From Isochrysis galbana (taxonomy: Eukaryota > Haptophyta > Isochrysidales > Isochrysidaceae), in contig CM030931.1 of the NCBI GenBank assembly GCA_018136815.1, positions 726,511-790,510 of the forward strand: DNA of 64,000 nt, given 5' to 3'. The translations under genes and the position numbers were made by a program. Under the pieces are notes generated by a model. That model was not told the origin of the DNA, did no database searches, and worked only from the letters and a program-made list of their open reading frames with translations. Each line of letters opens with the position of its first letter. Position 1 is the stretch's first letter. Below are positions 30,426 to 42,640 of the stretch, in pieces.

Positions 30426-31070
30426 ATGTCAATCAAAAGCACCACTGCGACTCGGAAGGCAACGTCAACATTGGAGCAAACATTGGATTTCCCAACAGCA
30501 CTCGCATCCCACACATCTCCGATACATCGGAAGGCAAGAAGCTCGATCAATCATCGAGGCTTCACCTCAGACGCACGTAAAACCCTCTTCCCAACCCGAC
30601 CATGGGAAGCCGCCTACGATCCGAATTCGCAGTCGTTCATCATCTCATATCGATCCACGCACAACAACAAGCTTGCGAGTCCTTGGCGCGGACATTCCTC
30701 ACGTCTGCGCCCGTCCTCCTGTGGATTCATCGAGTTGTTCCTCCCTTGTCTTCCGGATCATGAGAAAAGCTCGGATTCAGGTAGGTGTAGGATGGAAGTA
30801 GCGAGGACGCAACATCGCCTACATGGTCGCACCAGGCCAGTCGGGAAGCTTCACAACAACGAGCTGAGGGTCACCCTGCTCATCACATCGGCGTTCACAC
30901 GCGCCGTGCACGTTTTGTACTTGTGGTGGCCATACGTGCTGCCTGCCGCTCAGAAGAGCGCATGGGCAAAACCTGAGGCTCAGTCAGCGTCGCGAGCATG
31001 CGAGAGACTTGATCCTGCATTCACAAAGAGTGGGATTTTCAAGATGACGACGGAAGGCGGTGAGGGTTAA
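30426..31070 (+). CDS. hypothetical protein, weak call
   Basis: The open frame of 214 codons starts at ATG 30426, just after a (gc)n/(ca)n tract (~30340-30370), and its 3' end abuts the convergent JmjC gene. Ser/Thr/Arg-rich; a hydrophobic stretch occurs near 155-175 (LLITSAFTRAVHVLYLWWPYVLP). No family is recognised and two frames are open, so it could be non-coding. Confidence 0.25.
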   Translation: MSIKSTTATRKATSTLEQTLDFPTALASHTSPIHRKARSSINHRGFTSDARKTLFPTRPWEAAYDPNSQSFIISYRSTHNNKLASPWRGHSSRLRPSSCGFIELFLPCLPDHEKSSDSGRCRMEVARTQHRLHGRTRPVGKLHNNELRVTLLITSAFTRAVHVLYLWWPYVLPAAQKSAWAKPEAQSASRACERLDPAFTKSGIFKMTTEGGEG

Positions 31071-33417
31071 GACAGATTTATTCGACAGGGCAGCCACAGG
31101 TTAGCTCGCAACGTTGGCATCTTCACCTTTACCGTCCTGGCAACTTGCACGGCCTCATTCACAACGGTTTCATCCTCCGCGGCCGCGGTGGCAGCAAGCA
31201 ACAAAACTGGCAACGCCCCTTCCTCAGTTGGCTGGACTGCTGTCCCTTCACGCTGATACCCGGCGGAAATCGGGCTACGCGCCCTTGCCGCGACGCGTCG
31301 AGCTAGGGGTGTACTAGCGGCGGATTTCGTGGGTGAGGAGGGGATAGTAGTACAACCAGCCACCGCTCCGCGCTGCGACTCAATCCACGCTGCAACAGAA
31401 TGAATCTGATGCAGGTCGAGTCCAGCCCGAGCGCGCAAGCCGCGCATGACGGTGGATAAATCACTCGCGTGGGCAGCCGGGAGAGCGGCGCGGGTGGCGC
31501 GGAGCAGGGCCTCGAGACGCGGAAGCGGTTCAAGTGCAGTCGAACCATTAGTAATGTGGTGACGAATCGAGAGGCAGTCGTGGAGATACTCCACCTGCAA
31601 CGCAAATTGGACACGCATAGAACAATGAAGAAGGATGCGAGAGCCCATGCCCGGACACTAGCTGGCGTTCGTGAGCCCGGACGCTCTCGAGCTCCGGTCG
31701 ATTGACCAAACAGGCATGCACCGGATATGGAGCTTGAAACCAATCAGCACACTAATGCTAGCCACGTGCTTGGAGCGGGTGTAATTTGCAAGTGTCTGAC
31801 CTGATAATACCAACCTGATGGCAGCAGCAAGAGTTCTCCTGGCCGGAGCTCAAGTTCGAAGGGTGGCACTCGCGCTGCATGGAGGCGCTCGAGCCAGTCG
31901 AGGCGGATGTCGGCACCTTCGGTGGCTACGAGCTGCGCATGCTGTTGGCGCAAAGGGCATTGGGGCGCATGAACGGGCTACGCACAAGGAGTGTGTAGAA
32001 ACAAGGACGCGGGGCACTTGCAGCAAAGCCAGCCACGTACCTTGCTCGGCACAATTGTCCACTTTGAAACCCCACATAGGTTGACACACCAGAGGGCACA
32101 CCATGCAGCCGCCGTACGCAAGGGAGTGACCATCCCTTTCGGGCTAATGCACACCGAACGTAGAGGCCACGTCTCGTCTTCGCCGCATCCCATCGGCGGT
32201 GCTAACGTGCCACCTCGGCCTGCCCCTTCATTTCCTACTGCGTATCCATTCCTGTAATCAAGAGAATCACTGGGTACTACAGCAGTACTGCCACCCTCGG
32301 AAGCTACGTCCTCGCCGGAGGCTACGGTCTCAGTGTCAAGCAGCGGCGGCTGCTGCTCGGCTACCGAAAGCAAGGCGCCGATTGCGTCGGTGGCTGGCGA
32401 AATCTCCTGGCCTCCACTAACTGTGACCTTGGTTGCAGGCCAGTCACTCTCCATCTTCACGTATGCCGTAATCGCGATGTCATTGCTCTGTTCGTGCTTG
32501 ACGACCCTTGCGATGCCGTCGCCCGTACCATCGGCCATGTAGCCACCGCACTTGCACCCCACAGCGCCTAGTTCGCTCAGCCAATCGTCTTCAAGTTGAG
32601 GCGGAACCTCATACGCGGCGTATCCAGGGTGCTCGTCAAGGAAGCCCCAACCGCTGACCTCAAGCAGTGGAACATTGTCGTCCGGCGCACCGCCATTGAC
32701 ATCGACGGCGGCGATGTCGCGAGACGCGGCATCCGCTTTTTGCATCTCTTCTGAGCCGCCATGAAACGGAGACCTTGCTACATCCGCGCGAGGAGGGACT
32801 TTGCGTGCGACCCACCACTCTGCAAATTCCGCGAGGCGCATGCGTTCGGGCGCGGCCCAAGCGAGATCGCCGGGAATGACCCCTGAAGACTGCCCTAAGA
32901 GCGCCGCCGGCGCGTTTCGATGTGCACGTTTTCCTCCACTGGGTGCGGCGCCGTCCTCATGCTCCCCCCCGGGGGGGCGGCGCCGTTTCTCCGCCGGCAA
33001 CACGGCGACAAGGGATTCCCCAAAGAGGCGAGCGAGTTCATCGACACGTGGCTCACCATGCGCTGTGACCCATTCCCTCGTGGCCCGCCAATTGTCGGAC
33101 ACGCCAGTGAGGATGAGCGGCCGCCCAGCAGCGAGATATTCTGAATACACTTGGTACGGTCCGACAGAATGTGACGGAAGTGACACCGGGAAGCCATTTG
33201 TGCCAGTGGACCAGGGTGTCCGGTTCGGCGTTGCCGGCGGAGTGCGCACACGCTTTCGCGGTGGCTTGTCGCTGTGAGCAGAAGCCACGTCACGATTGGC
33301 AACAGGAGTGGCACAAGCGGGAGCAGATTCGGCGTCCTTGTCACTATCAGCATTTTCACCGGACGTCAAGTGCGTCCATCGCGTATAGAGCTGCGATAAG
33401 GAGGCAAGTATGTGCAT
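31067..33417 (-). CDS. JmjC-domain protein, JMJD4-like, iron ligands lost
   Basis: Exons on the minus strand are 33417-32041, 31977-31801 and, less surely, 31657-31067; the phases agree (~714 aa). The N-terminal tail is basic (RKRVRTPP). Then come the cupin-entry pattern of JMJD4/JMJD6-type oxygenases (YSEYLAAGRPLILTGVSDNW), GWGFLDEHPGY...PPQLEDDWLSEL, SPKGMVTPLRTAAAWCALWCVNLCGVSKW and RPGELLLLPSGWYYQV. The HxD iron-binding pair expected at 'TPLHxD' reads TPLRTA here, so catalysis by Fe(II)/2-oxoglutarate is doubtful. A long acidic insertion lies between. A pseudo-enzyme or scaffold role is inferred. Confidence 0.7.
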
Positions 33418-33507
33418 GTCAGGCTCGAGCCCTTCCGGGCTAGGCGAAGCTGGTGCCCAAGAATAGGCGGGCGGGGATTTTGCCAGCCACTGGGGCCAAA
33501 TTCCACG

Positions 33508-35263
33508 CTATTCCGAGCAACTCGTGGCCTCTCTGTCGTCCGCACAAGAACGGCGCACCTGCTCAAGTGTCCGATCAGTCATTTCGGAGGCCGCGATCCT
33601 CGCCATTTTCTCCTTGCCGTGTTCAGCGACCAGCCGGAGCAGTCGCTCGTCCTCCTCATCGGTCCAGGGTCGTTTGTGGTTGTTGAGATCGTACCAACGG
33701 TCACGACATTCTTTCCCGGAACGAGACTGCGCCCGGGGTGGTGGTTTGGGGAAAGGCGAGTTGAAGGAGTGGGCTATGATGGGCGGCACGGAAAGACGTT
33801 TTGAACAGTGGCCAGTGCAAGAAGACCCAGCCGCGCATCCCGGATGGGGGTCCAGAGACTCAGCGAACACGGGGCATACTCGCACCTTGGCGGGCGATCC
33901 GTCTAAAGTCTTGCGGCCCTTGAGTACGGGTCTTCCGCCTCCCGCAGCGAGCGAGGCAAGAGTCGCGAGGGCAGCTGCCTCTTGTTGAAAGGCCTTCGCC
34001 GCCACCACCTTCCACGAGTGGGCGCCGCATAGATTGACGTAGGAGCGCAGCTGCTCGTCCTCCTCGGCAGTCCACGGGCTTGTGTACAGACTGTGCAAGT
34101 TGGCGGTGGTGCTGGTTGGTTAATTCGCGGGACAGAGCGGTGTCAGGAACTGGGCACCACAAGGCGAGGACTATTACAGCATGCAGGTCTTGTGGCGACC
34201 CCCGGATAGACAAGTTTTGTGGTTACCCGGCCGATGACTCGCTTCTTGCAGAGGATGCTTCATCCGGGGTTGTCGCGGGTGATATCGACTGACCTTGTTG
34301 GCTCAGTTCCCGAGCCTTCCAGCGCGGGATATCCAGCGTCCGTCCTACGTCTCGCGCCCGAGAGGCAGGGTGAGGCTTGGACAGAGCTCTCTTCGCCGTC
34401 GAGCAGAGAGACACGCACAGTTGCCTTCCGTTTGGACTTTGAGGGCCGCGCCGTAGGCGAAGAAACCGCCGCGGCCGCTGCAATACTAGTGGCGGGTGGC
34501 GTCGTTGGCGGCGTCTTGGGCCGGTGAGGCCGTTTAGCTTGCGGCGGCGGACGTGGCTCCTCAACGATTCCAAGCCGGCGGCGCATTTCGCGGTGCGGAG
34601 CAGCTGCGGAGTCGGGGACGTGGCCAGGTGAGTTGCGAAGAACCGGCAAGGGGTCCCGCAAGATGGTCGCTTGAGTGCCGACATCGTGACAAAAAGGGTA
34701 TAGGGAGGGGTGCCCTGGTGGGCTTAGAGCATACAGTTCCAGCGATTCTTGACGATGTTGTCTGTCCGACCGGGAAGCAACTTGGCGATCTCAGCCCACT
34801 TCTTGCCGATGCGCTGCTGCGTCTCGAGCAGAATCATATCCTCCTCCTCAGTCCAGGCATGCTTCTACGGAACGGAGGAAGGTCCGGAGGGGACGCTCAG
34901 CGAAGCGCAGTAGCACGTGCGTGGAAGGTGTTTGGGCAACCGCGCAGATGCGGTGTGCTCTCATCCCCTCACCGTGACCTCGCCGCTCAGCTGGTTGTGC
35001 CAGTGCTCGCGACACTGCTTTCCGTTGCGGTCGGGCATGTCGTAGGCTATCTGCGCCCAAGAGCCCACGCCCTGAAGCTCAACGAGCATGGCAAGCCTCT
35101 CGTCCTCCTCCTTGGTCCAAGGCCGCCGGTATCCCTCCTCCTCATTGTTGCCCTTCCTGCAAACGTTCGGCACGAGTGTTGTGAGGATCCGTTGCATGCA
35201 AAGAGCCTTCCCATGCCTTGCACCCTGGGGCCCGTCCCACACAATTAATGGTACACTCCTCAT
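33508..35263 (-). CDS. MYB protein with four SANT/Myb repeats, five exons
   Basis: Exons on the minus strand are 35263 (start uncertain)-34973, 34864-34735, 34603-34294, 34090-33886 and 33726-33508; all are GT-AG with matching phases. Repeats 1 and 2 are a canonical DNA-binding R2R3 pair: [16 protein letters not shown]...[12 protein letters not shown] and [16 protein letters not shown]...[14 protein letters not shown] Pro/Arg/Ala-rich linker (~100 aa) follows. A second pair comes next: [15 protein letters not shown]...[15 protein letters not shown], then [19 protein letters not shown]. It is probably a nuclear transcription factor. The N-terminus may contain one more small exon junction near 35160. 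Confidence 0.85.
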
Positions 35264-36560
35264 CTAGAACACTGCGCAGCTGTCTATTCGCAACGCTGCG
35301 TGCCACCCCGCCACCGCTGGCTGCGTGGATCTGGATCCATGAGAGGGCCATTCAACTTGATGCGCACGTGTGCTACCATGCGATCGCAGGCTGTGTCGAG
35401 CGCTCTCCTTGCTCCCCCCCCCCCCTCCCAAAACCCTTTGGCCCACCCATCCCGCACGCTCTCTCCCCCCCTCCCCTTGACTACATCCCGTGCCCCGCCG
35501 CGCCCAGACCCCTCTCCCTCCCCCCTTCCACAGATCGGGCTTTCTCCACGGCGACGTGAGCAGTTGCTATCCCCTCCTCTTGCTCGTGCCCTGGCGCGCC
35601 GCGCGCGTGCGCCCCCCCCCCTTCCCCCACCCCCCACCCCCACCCCCGGGTCCCTTCCCCTCCCCTCCCCCCTTCCCCTTCCGCTCGCTCGCTCGCTCAC
35701 CTTCCCATGGGGCGGGGGGGTTGAAGAGAGAGAGGGGCTAGCGCGAGGGGGCCGGCTGCGCGGAGGGCCCTCGCAACACTTACCGGGCGACGCCTCTCTC
35801 TCTCTCTCGGCCCCCTCTCTGCCCTACCGCTCCGGTGGCCGAGGGAAGGGGGGGGGGGGAGGGGGCGAGGAGGGGGCGGCTGCTTTAAGGTTAAGAAGAG
35901 TGGGCGGGGGCCGGGGGGGGGGGGGGGCGGAGGGGAGAGTTGGAAGGGGCGAGCGGAGGAAGGTTGGGGGGGAGGGGGGGGGAGGAGAGAAGAAAGAGAA
36001 GGTGCAGCGAGGGAGAAGAGGAGGCGGCGGCGGCGGGGGGTGAGAAGGTGGGGGTTGGGGGGGGGGGGGGGGAAGGGACCCCGGGGGGGGGGGGGGGGGG
36101 GGGGGGGAAGGGACCCCGGGGGGGGGGGGGGGGAAGGAGGCGACCGCCCCCGACGCGCGGGGGGAGGCAGCGCGAGGCGCTCCGAGGGCGGAGGGGCCCC
36201 TAAGCTTAGAGAAGCCTCCTCGCGCCGGGGGGGGAAGGGGGGGGAAGGCGGGGCGGCGCGAGCCGCGGGGGAGGAGCAGCCGAGCAGCAACGAGCCCCCC
36301 CCCCCCCCCGCCCACCCCCACCCCCCAACCCCCGCCACCATCGGGGATCCACCGCGTGGCCGTTCGCCCCCCCCCCCCCCCAAGGTGCTTCGTGCTCCTC
36401 GTTCTCCCATCGCCTCCGCTCGCTCGAGAGACGGAACTCTATCGTAGAGTAGTACATCCTTTCTCCTCTCTTGTGATGCTGAGCAAGAGAGCGAGCGAGC
36501 TCGTCTAGGCGAGTCACGAACCATCTACTCCTACCCCATCGATCGACCATCGTACTCCTG
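35264..36560. repeat. extreme G/C low-complexity block
   Basis: C-rich runs (35410-35700) are followed by G-rich runs (35840-36140), including G tracts longer than 15 at ~36060, ~36085 and ~36120, then C runs at ~36297 and ~36370. All long frames here are Pro- or Gly-homopolymer artefacts. The block separates the MYB gene from lipoyl synthase and could form R-loops or G-quadruplexes. Confidence 0.8.
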
Positions 36561-37056
36561 ACTCGTGACTTGTGCCACACATTGAGTGGTCAGTGGAGCT
36601 GCGTGATGAGGCGTTGTGGCTGTCGGGGAGTGGCAGTCGTGGATGGTGGAGGCGAACCGTGAAGATGACTAGTGTGAATAATTTTCTTACGTCCTATGTG
36701 GTGTATTCATGGTGGATGGTGGTGAGTTCCAGTGTTTCAGTATACGTGAAATATGAGTGGTCAAGCTCCATGTCATTATTAGCTAGTAGGCGCAGCGGCT
36801 CAGTGCACAATACACATCTCAATGCCGCCCGTTTGTGCTGTAAAGTATTGCATTTAAATCGCAGGCTCCCAGTCTGGCTGGTGTGCCAGTAGATAAGATA
36901 TTGCAACCATTTCCTACACTTTCTTCGACACGGAACTACGGGGATGGATGGCCCCTTCCGTCTCGAGAGCGTTCAGGGTTCAACCACAAGAAGAAAACCC
37001 TTGGCTCGCCCTCCCTTTGTGAGTGTGAGAGAGGTGAGCTCGGCGAGAGGTGCGGG

Positions 37057-38203
37057 ATGGTGCGCGCGGGCGGCTCCCTCGCGCGCGTGCTGCTCGCCTC
37101 GAGCGCGAGTACGGTGCGGCAAGCGGGGCTGGCGATGGTGGCGGAAGAAGGGCTGATCCCGCGCGTCGGAGCGCCCATGCCCGCCTCGCGCCCCGACTGG
37201 TTCCGCGTCCCCGCGCCCGGTGGAGACCACACGCGCTTCAACGAGCTCCAGTCGTCTCTCTCGCAGCTCAAGCTCAACACCGTGTGCGAGGAGGCGCAGT
37301 GCCCCAACATCGGCGAGTGCTGGAACGGGGGAACAGGAACCATTATGCTCCTCGGCGACACGTGCACCCGTGGCTGCAAGTTCTGCGCCGTCAACACCGA
37401 CTCGACTCCCCCGCCGCCTGATCCGGATGAGCCGTTCAACACTGCCGCTGCCGTCGTGCAGTGGGGCATTGACTATGTCGTGCTCACCTCAGTCGATCGC
37501 GATGACCTTCCCGACGGCGGCGCCGGCCATTTTGCTAAGACGGTGCGTACGCTCAAGGACCTGAAGCCTGGCATCCTCGTCGAGTGCCTGGTGTCCGATT
37601 TTGCCGGCGATCAGGAGGCCATCCGTACACTCGCGCTCTCCGGCCTCGACGTTTATGCGCACAATGTCGAGACGGTGCGCCGGCTGCAGAGCTATGTCCG
37701 CGACAGGCGCGCAGGCTACGATCAGAGCCTGCAGGGACTGGCCGCGGCCAAGAAGATGGCCGCCGCCGAGGGACGACGTTTGTACACAAAAACGTCGTTG
37801 ATGCTAGGGCTGGGAGAGACCAAGGAGGAGGTGCTCGCGGCGATGCGCGATATGCGTGCCGCCGACGTCGACGTGTTGACCCTTGGCCAGGTAATGCGCC
37901 TCTCCCCCATGGAATGCAAGCTCGCTGCCCTTTTTCGCGCGCAGATTTCGTCCCTCACTCCTGTCCTATCACGCCACCCCTTTGCGTCGGACGCAGTACT
38001 TGCGGCCGACCGATCATCACCTAGCTGTAGTTGAGTACGTCACACCAGAAGTTTTCGACGAGCTCCGGGTCGCCGGCGAGGAGATGGGGTTCAGATACGT
38101 CGCATCCGGGCCGATGGTGCGATCCTCCTACAAGGCGGGCGAGTTCTTCATGCAAAACATGATCAAGGCAGACGGCGGGGCAGTCGAGGCCACGGTTGCG
38201 TGA
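37057..38203 (+). CDS. lipA: lipoyl synthase, two exons
   Basis: Exons are 37057-37890 and 37997-38203 (GT-AG, in phase), 346 aa. This radical-SAM enzyme inserts two sulfurs into octanoyl groups on lipoate-dependent complexes. Seen: the auxiliary-cluster motif [12 protein letters not shown], the radical-SAM motif [49 protein letters not shown] across the junction, and the C-terminal RSSYKAGEF with the Ser ligand of the auxiliary cluster. The N-terminal Arg/Ala/Ser stretch suggests mitochondrial or plastid import. Length is normal. The ATG at 37057 is preferred over upstream in-frame codons. Confidence 0.95.
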
Positions 38204-38800
38204 CCTCTTGCAGGTTGCAACCTTCCGCTGCCCAGAGGCAACGGAGATGACGTTGCTGTTGCAACCCGCCATCCTTTGCGAGTGAACATGGGCAGGGCTG
38301 GAAGGAGCGGTCACGGCGCAAGAAGAACCATTCTCTTGCCCACTCCCGTCGCATTAGGCCGAGTAGCCTTGGCGCTAGCTCATAGACCAGCTGAGAAAGT
38401 GTGTGACGATGAGAGGGCGAGCCATGCGATCTGAGGTCGTGCCGGCTTCGACTCGCCCCGCTCCGAGGGCAAGCGGAGACGTACTTGTGAACGAGTAGAA
38501 GCAAGGCGGGTTGGTGGTGTCGTGCCCGCCACGCACCATGCATGGATCATGGTGTAGTGTTCTTCCTATTACGACGTGCAGAATTTTTGAGGGATAGCTT
38601 GACGATGTGGGGACTACGTGCTTTGGGGAATTCGGGTGTCGATGTGGGATGTGCCGTCGCCATTAGTTTTGGTTTGTGTTTGTGGATTTCAGGTTGGTAT
38701 GAAAATGCCAATTATGCTTTGCTGCGCCTGCAACCTTGGACTATGCGGGTAAGTATGACGAGTATTGAGTCGTATGTTGCATATGTAGTATGTAGCTTAA
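38204..38800. other. intergenic, no firm gene
   Basis: This holds the 3' flank of lipoyl synthase. A plus-strand frame from 38542 has two hydrophobic stretches (VGCAVAISFGLCLWISG) but reads on into repeat A and shows no family; I do not call it a gene. Confidence 0.4.
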
Positions 38801-39010
38801 ATAATCCTGAAGATTCCGGGCTAACACCTACGACAGTCCACGTTCCTCCACCTTACTACCGACATCGCCCTTATCTCCTTCCCCCCGCCTCTTCCCCTTT
38901 CCCCCTTCAGTCCTTTGTCTTCGGTTTTCAGGGTCCGGCCCAGGTACACTACCTCGGGTCTCGGGCCTGGTTCAAAGTGCGGGTTCGGGCAGGCCTGTTG
39001 CCTGTTGACG
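38800..39010 (+). repeat. dispersed repeat family A, copy 3
   Basis: 'cctgaagattccgggctaacacc' is followed by the CT-rich block and 'ttcggttttcagggtccggcc', then 'ggcctggttc' and 'gggcaggcctgttg', as in the copies at 5060 and 55310. Near 39245-39290 a further short block ('cactaatcttatgattggtc') matches, inverted, 43372-43400, next to a family B terminus. From 39300 to 40616 only repeats and weak ORFs are visible. Confidence 0.6.
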
Positions 39011-40080
39011 TTGACGGGACGCTTTAAGTCCATTGATACTGTGGGCGTGTCTTGTGACGCTAGCGTTCAGGCGTAACTGTGCGTTAGTGCGATTTTCCTT
39101 TCGACGCCGTGTGTCTCCCCGCCGTGTGTTCTAATTGTGTTCCACTGCGGATGCCTCTACGGTGTGTCCCACTCCCAGCTTGGTGGCTAGAGTAAGAAGT
39201 TCGGCACGAGGCGCTAGCTTGTCGTCCTGTCCCAGTGTGAATATAGGGCTGACGCCAGTCACTAATCTTATGATTGGTCGCCATGGAGGGGGGCCTCTTT
39301 CGCATTCATCCTAGATGATGAGATGATGCGATTTCCAGGCTCTTGATACACACACAACAAGCGCACCCTCACTCGTCACTCGAGGTCATACACACACACA
39401 CACGCAAGAGGCTCGCTGAGGCTGAGGCGGCTCGCAGATGAAGCGTCGAAATCGGCACACGCACCTTGCGATGGCAGTCGCGCACTCGTCTCCCGCGACC
39501 GGAGAATTGTCGACGGCGCCGTCGAGGGGCGTGATCTTGAAGTCAAGGCGGTGCGTGCGCGGTCCCGCCAACCAGTCGTAGACCGGCCTCTTCCGCACTT
39601 CAAACGAGGAGGAGGGGTACGGTGGGGGGGGTGGATGGGGGGGGGGGGGTATGGATGAGGGTGCAAAAAAAAAAGTGGCCGTGAATACAACAACCTAATG
39701 ACGTCCGTTACCCCCTTGGTTGGAAGCACCTCTTGAGCAACAAATCGAGAGTTATCGTGTGTTGTGTGTTGGTAACGGTAACGGCTAACAGCCAGGCCAG
39801 AGAGCTATGCGATCGCCTTATTAAAGAATTGGAAAATTGCCATATCAGATATCAGCAAGAACGTGTAATTAAATTCCAACATGCAGCTTGGAAATTTCTT
39901 CATTACATTCAACGATAACCGCGCCCCGTTTACATTAGTAAACGGGTGGAGTGAGAGGCTGGCGACTGGCGACAGGCGGAGGAGCGGAGGGAGCGGCGCA
40001 AGCTCGCCCAGGGGAGCCCTTTCGAAGTAAGGTTGCCCGGGCGCCGTCGCTTCGCTTATTCTGCGGAGGACCGCTCGGGC

Positions 40081-40098
40081 AGGTTAGCCTGCCCTAAG
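40081..40098. other. 7-bp-arm hairpin
   Basis: 'gggcaggttagcctgccc' is a perfect inverted repeat with a 4-nt loop, within otherwise gene-free GC-rich DNA. It could fold in RNA or DNA; the function is unknown. Confidence 0.4.
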
Positions 40099-40309
40099 GG
40101 CCTCTCACTCTCAACGGGACGACGGCAAAAGCAAAAGCTCGCCCCCCCCCCCCCGGTGCTCCTCCCTCTTAAGTCTTCAATGTACATGTTACATTGGCGA
40201 CTAAGTGAGTTTAGCTTGTGGGGAGCTTCTAAGGGGAGCCGGGAGCCTGCATAGTAATGAAGAGTATAATATCCTTACCGCAAACGCGGCCATGGACCCA
40301 CTACCAATA

Positions 40310-40450
40310 CTTTCACGCAGCAAACTTTCTACATCCCCACTTCCACGCCCTTCCACCCCCGCCATCAGGCGACTCTCCCCGTACACTACTAGGGGGATAG
40401 GGGTGAAGGGCTTAGATATGGTGCGGTGCCTCCCCCCCCCCCCCCCTCTG
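40310..40450 (+). repeat. dispersed repeat family D, copy 1
   Basis: 'gcaaactttctacatcccca', 'actactagggggatagg' and 'gaagggcttagatatggt' recur in the same order and orientation at 42640-42790, each copy ending in a C run. It is non-coding, with unknown boundaries. Confidence 0.7.
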
Positions 40451-40616
40451 TTCCCCCCTTCCTCCTACGCCTAACGGGCCGGCGGCGAGGGTAGCAGGAA
40501 CGAATTTGTCGTGTGCGGACCCTAGACCGACCTTCCACATGGCTTGGCTTTCGCCTACGCAAAAATGCGCCTACCGCTACCATGAGACAGCACACAATAG
40601 TATTCTTGCAATGTTG

Positions 40617-41411
40617 CTACCCATCCGCGGGCTCGTACAAGAAGATGTGCCTCTGCGTCTTTTGCTTTACGCTCAAGTACCCAATCTTGCGACCACGTCT
40701 CAAGTTGAACTCGGCTAGCGTGCCAAGCAGCTCTTCCTCACGTTTCGAGTGGTATGCAAGGTACAACCTAAGTAGCCGGTACGGGCGAGGGCTGAGTGTA
40801 CATCGCGCGTCCAAGAGTGCGGGACCGCGTGGGTCACCCAGCACGCGGCAGTTGACGTTCATGTGCTGCACTCACGGTGTGCTTGATGGCAAGCTCAAGT
40901 AGAGAGACGAGAGGGCGCGGCGCAGCTGGGTCAGATCGCAATTTGCAAACGGAGGGTCCGCAATCACAACGTCGCATAATGCATCAGTAGGAGCCGGGAT
41001 GGGGTTAAAGAGGTCGTATTCGCGGAAGCCGGACAAGTGGGCAAAGCGAACATCCTTTTCTAGCAGGATGTAGGGCAAGCCCGCCTCCTCCGCCATGAGC
41101 GCGAGCGACGGGACACACAGGAGGAGCGGACGATGAAACCGGCTCATAAGTTGTATAAGCGAGGCGCGAGTAGGCTCATCGAAGAAGAACTGCTCGAACG
41201 CGTGGTCCTCCACGACTCCATTGAGCATGGCGGCCGGCAGCGACGTTGCTCGTCCAGCGGGCGGAGGAGGAGGAGTACCTGAAGGCTGTAGGTGGTGGCG
41301 CCGATGGCGGCGCGAGCCGCCGAGCTGCACGACAGGACGGCCCGCTCGGCTGCATGCTAGGCCCGCAGCCCCACCGCCTGCGAGCCAGCAGAGCAGCACC
41401 ACACGCGCCAT
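40617..41411 (-). CDS. EEF1AKMT1-like protein lysine methyltransferase, probably two exons
   Basis: Exon 1 starts at ATG 41411 (or 41228, where the conserved part begins) and reads HAFEQFFFDEPTRASLIQLM, LLLCVPSLALMAEEAG, ILLEKDVRFAHL, REYDLFNPIP, CDVVIADPPFANCDL. This matches the order in EEF1AKMT1/Efm5: the WFD-type entry, SAM pocket and DPPF motif. An intron with donor 'gtgagt' at ~40876 and acceptor 'cttag' at ~40768 restores the frame to LYLAYHSKREEELLG...HIFLYEPADG. The enzyme would methylate a lysine of elongation factor 1A in the cytosol. Substrate inferred; the class is also called N6-adenine MTase-like. Confidence 0.6.
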
Positions 41412-42640
41412 TCAGCCGACGCCGCACCGATCGGCACCACCGCCCCCGCTCACAAGGCCTGGAAGCAGTCGGATCGTCTCTCGGTGAGAAGAAAAGAATT
41501 CGGAGAGATCCGTCGATCTGGCAAACTGCCGTGCGAGCTGCAGAGTACAAGTAGGTGGTAAAAAACATAGTCATAGTCGAACGCGAACTCAACTCACAAC
41601 TCAAACTTTTTGACCGTTTGAACATAAAAAACTTCTTAATAGTCTCGCCGCGCGCGCGACTCTGCACCTTAACTATGCAGCCACGCCCGATACTCTCGCC
41701 CCCCCTCCACCTCCACCTGCCTTGCGGCCCGTCCCCTCGTGCGCTACCTAGGGCTAGGGGCTGGGTGTTTGGGGTTGGGGTTTCCAGCAGCAGACGATGT
41801 GTTCCAATCCCCGATAGCCGATAGTCTTACCCTTTACTTCCTCCTGCGCCATCGGGCTATCGGATTTTTCGCGTTATCCTTTTGCATCAGGGGGACAAGT
41901 GGTTGTGTTTCAGTAAGTCCGAGGGCTGAGGTCGGGTATGTGGGCGGATCGCGGCGGGGGCAGGGGGCTACGGGGCTACACGCGATTAAGGCGAGTCGAT
42001 CCGCTATGCTGAGCGCTTGCGCTATCAAGGTCAGATTCGTGCCTAGTATTAGGGTGCCTTTGTCGTTAATTGTAAAGACGGGGGTGCTAAGCTCGCGCGG
42101 GGGCTTGAGTTTCGGCTTTCTCCGTTGGTCCCTTGGGAGGTTGTGTTTGTGCGTGCGGTCGAGATCCTATCCGGGGGAATAAGGCCTCTGACGAGAACCG
42201 TGTGGAAACAAGCTCGCGTGCTCGTTTGTGGCAAGTCTCAATGGGGTACGGGCCAAGGAGTGAAGAGAAGTCTTGAGAGAGGGGGAAAGAGCGCGCTACA
42301 GCTCGCGACGAGGGCCCACGAGTGCCACCACCCCATGACTCACTCACCAACAAGAAAACTCCGAAAACTAACGCAACATCGCACAAACAAACCAATGAAA
42401 CAAGTGAGGACAACCAAACCAATTCGGCGTGCAATGCGGCGAGGCTTCGAGACAACTCATTGGCAAAAACAAAACTCACTCAATTTTTCTCACACAACGC
42501 ATGGCGGTGGAGAGCCCCAGGGGAGGTGGAGCAAATTGTGGTTAAAATGAGTGAGTGTCCGAGCTAATGCTAGCTAGTAATATAAACCTTTTAATAGTCT
42601 CACCGCGCACGCAGCCGTGGACCCTCTACTTTCTACTCAC
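41412..42640. other. intergenic, no gene seen
   Basis: GC-rich sequence upstream of the methyltransferase, then 'tagggctaggggctgggtg' near 41750. Plus-strand and minus-strand frames at 41740-42480 show no family and mixed composition. Family D copy 2 begins at about 42640. Confidence 0.35.

Noticed and set aside
35284-36580. Several long Pro- or Gly-rich ORFs
   Set aside because: They follow from C and G tracts; no motif, both strands open, and the frames change at each tract.
39376-39918. Short frames near 39.4-39.9 kb (for example 39733-39918)
   Set aside because: Short, no family, adjacent to repeats; the AT-rich frame could be a viral remnant but there is too little to support a call.
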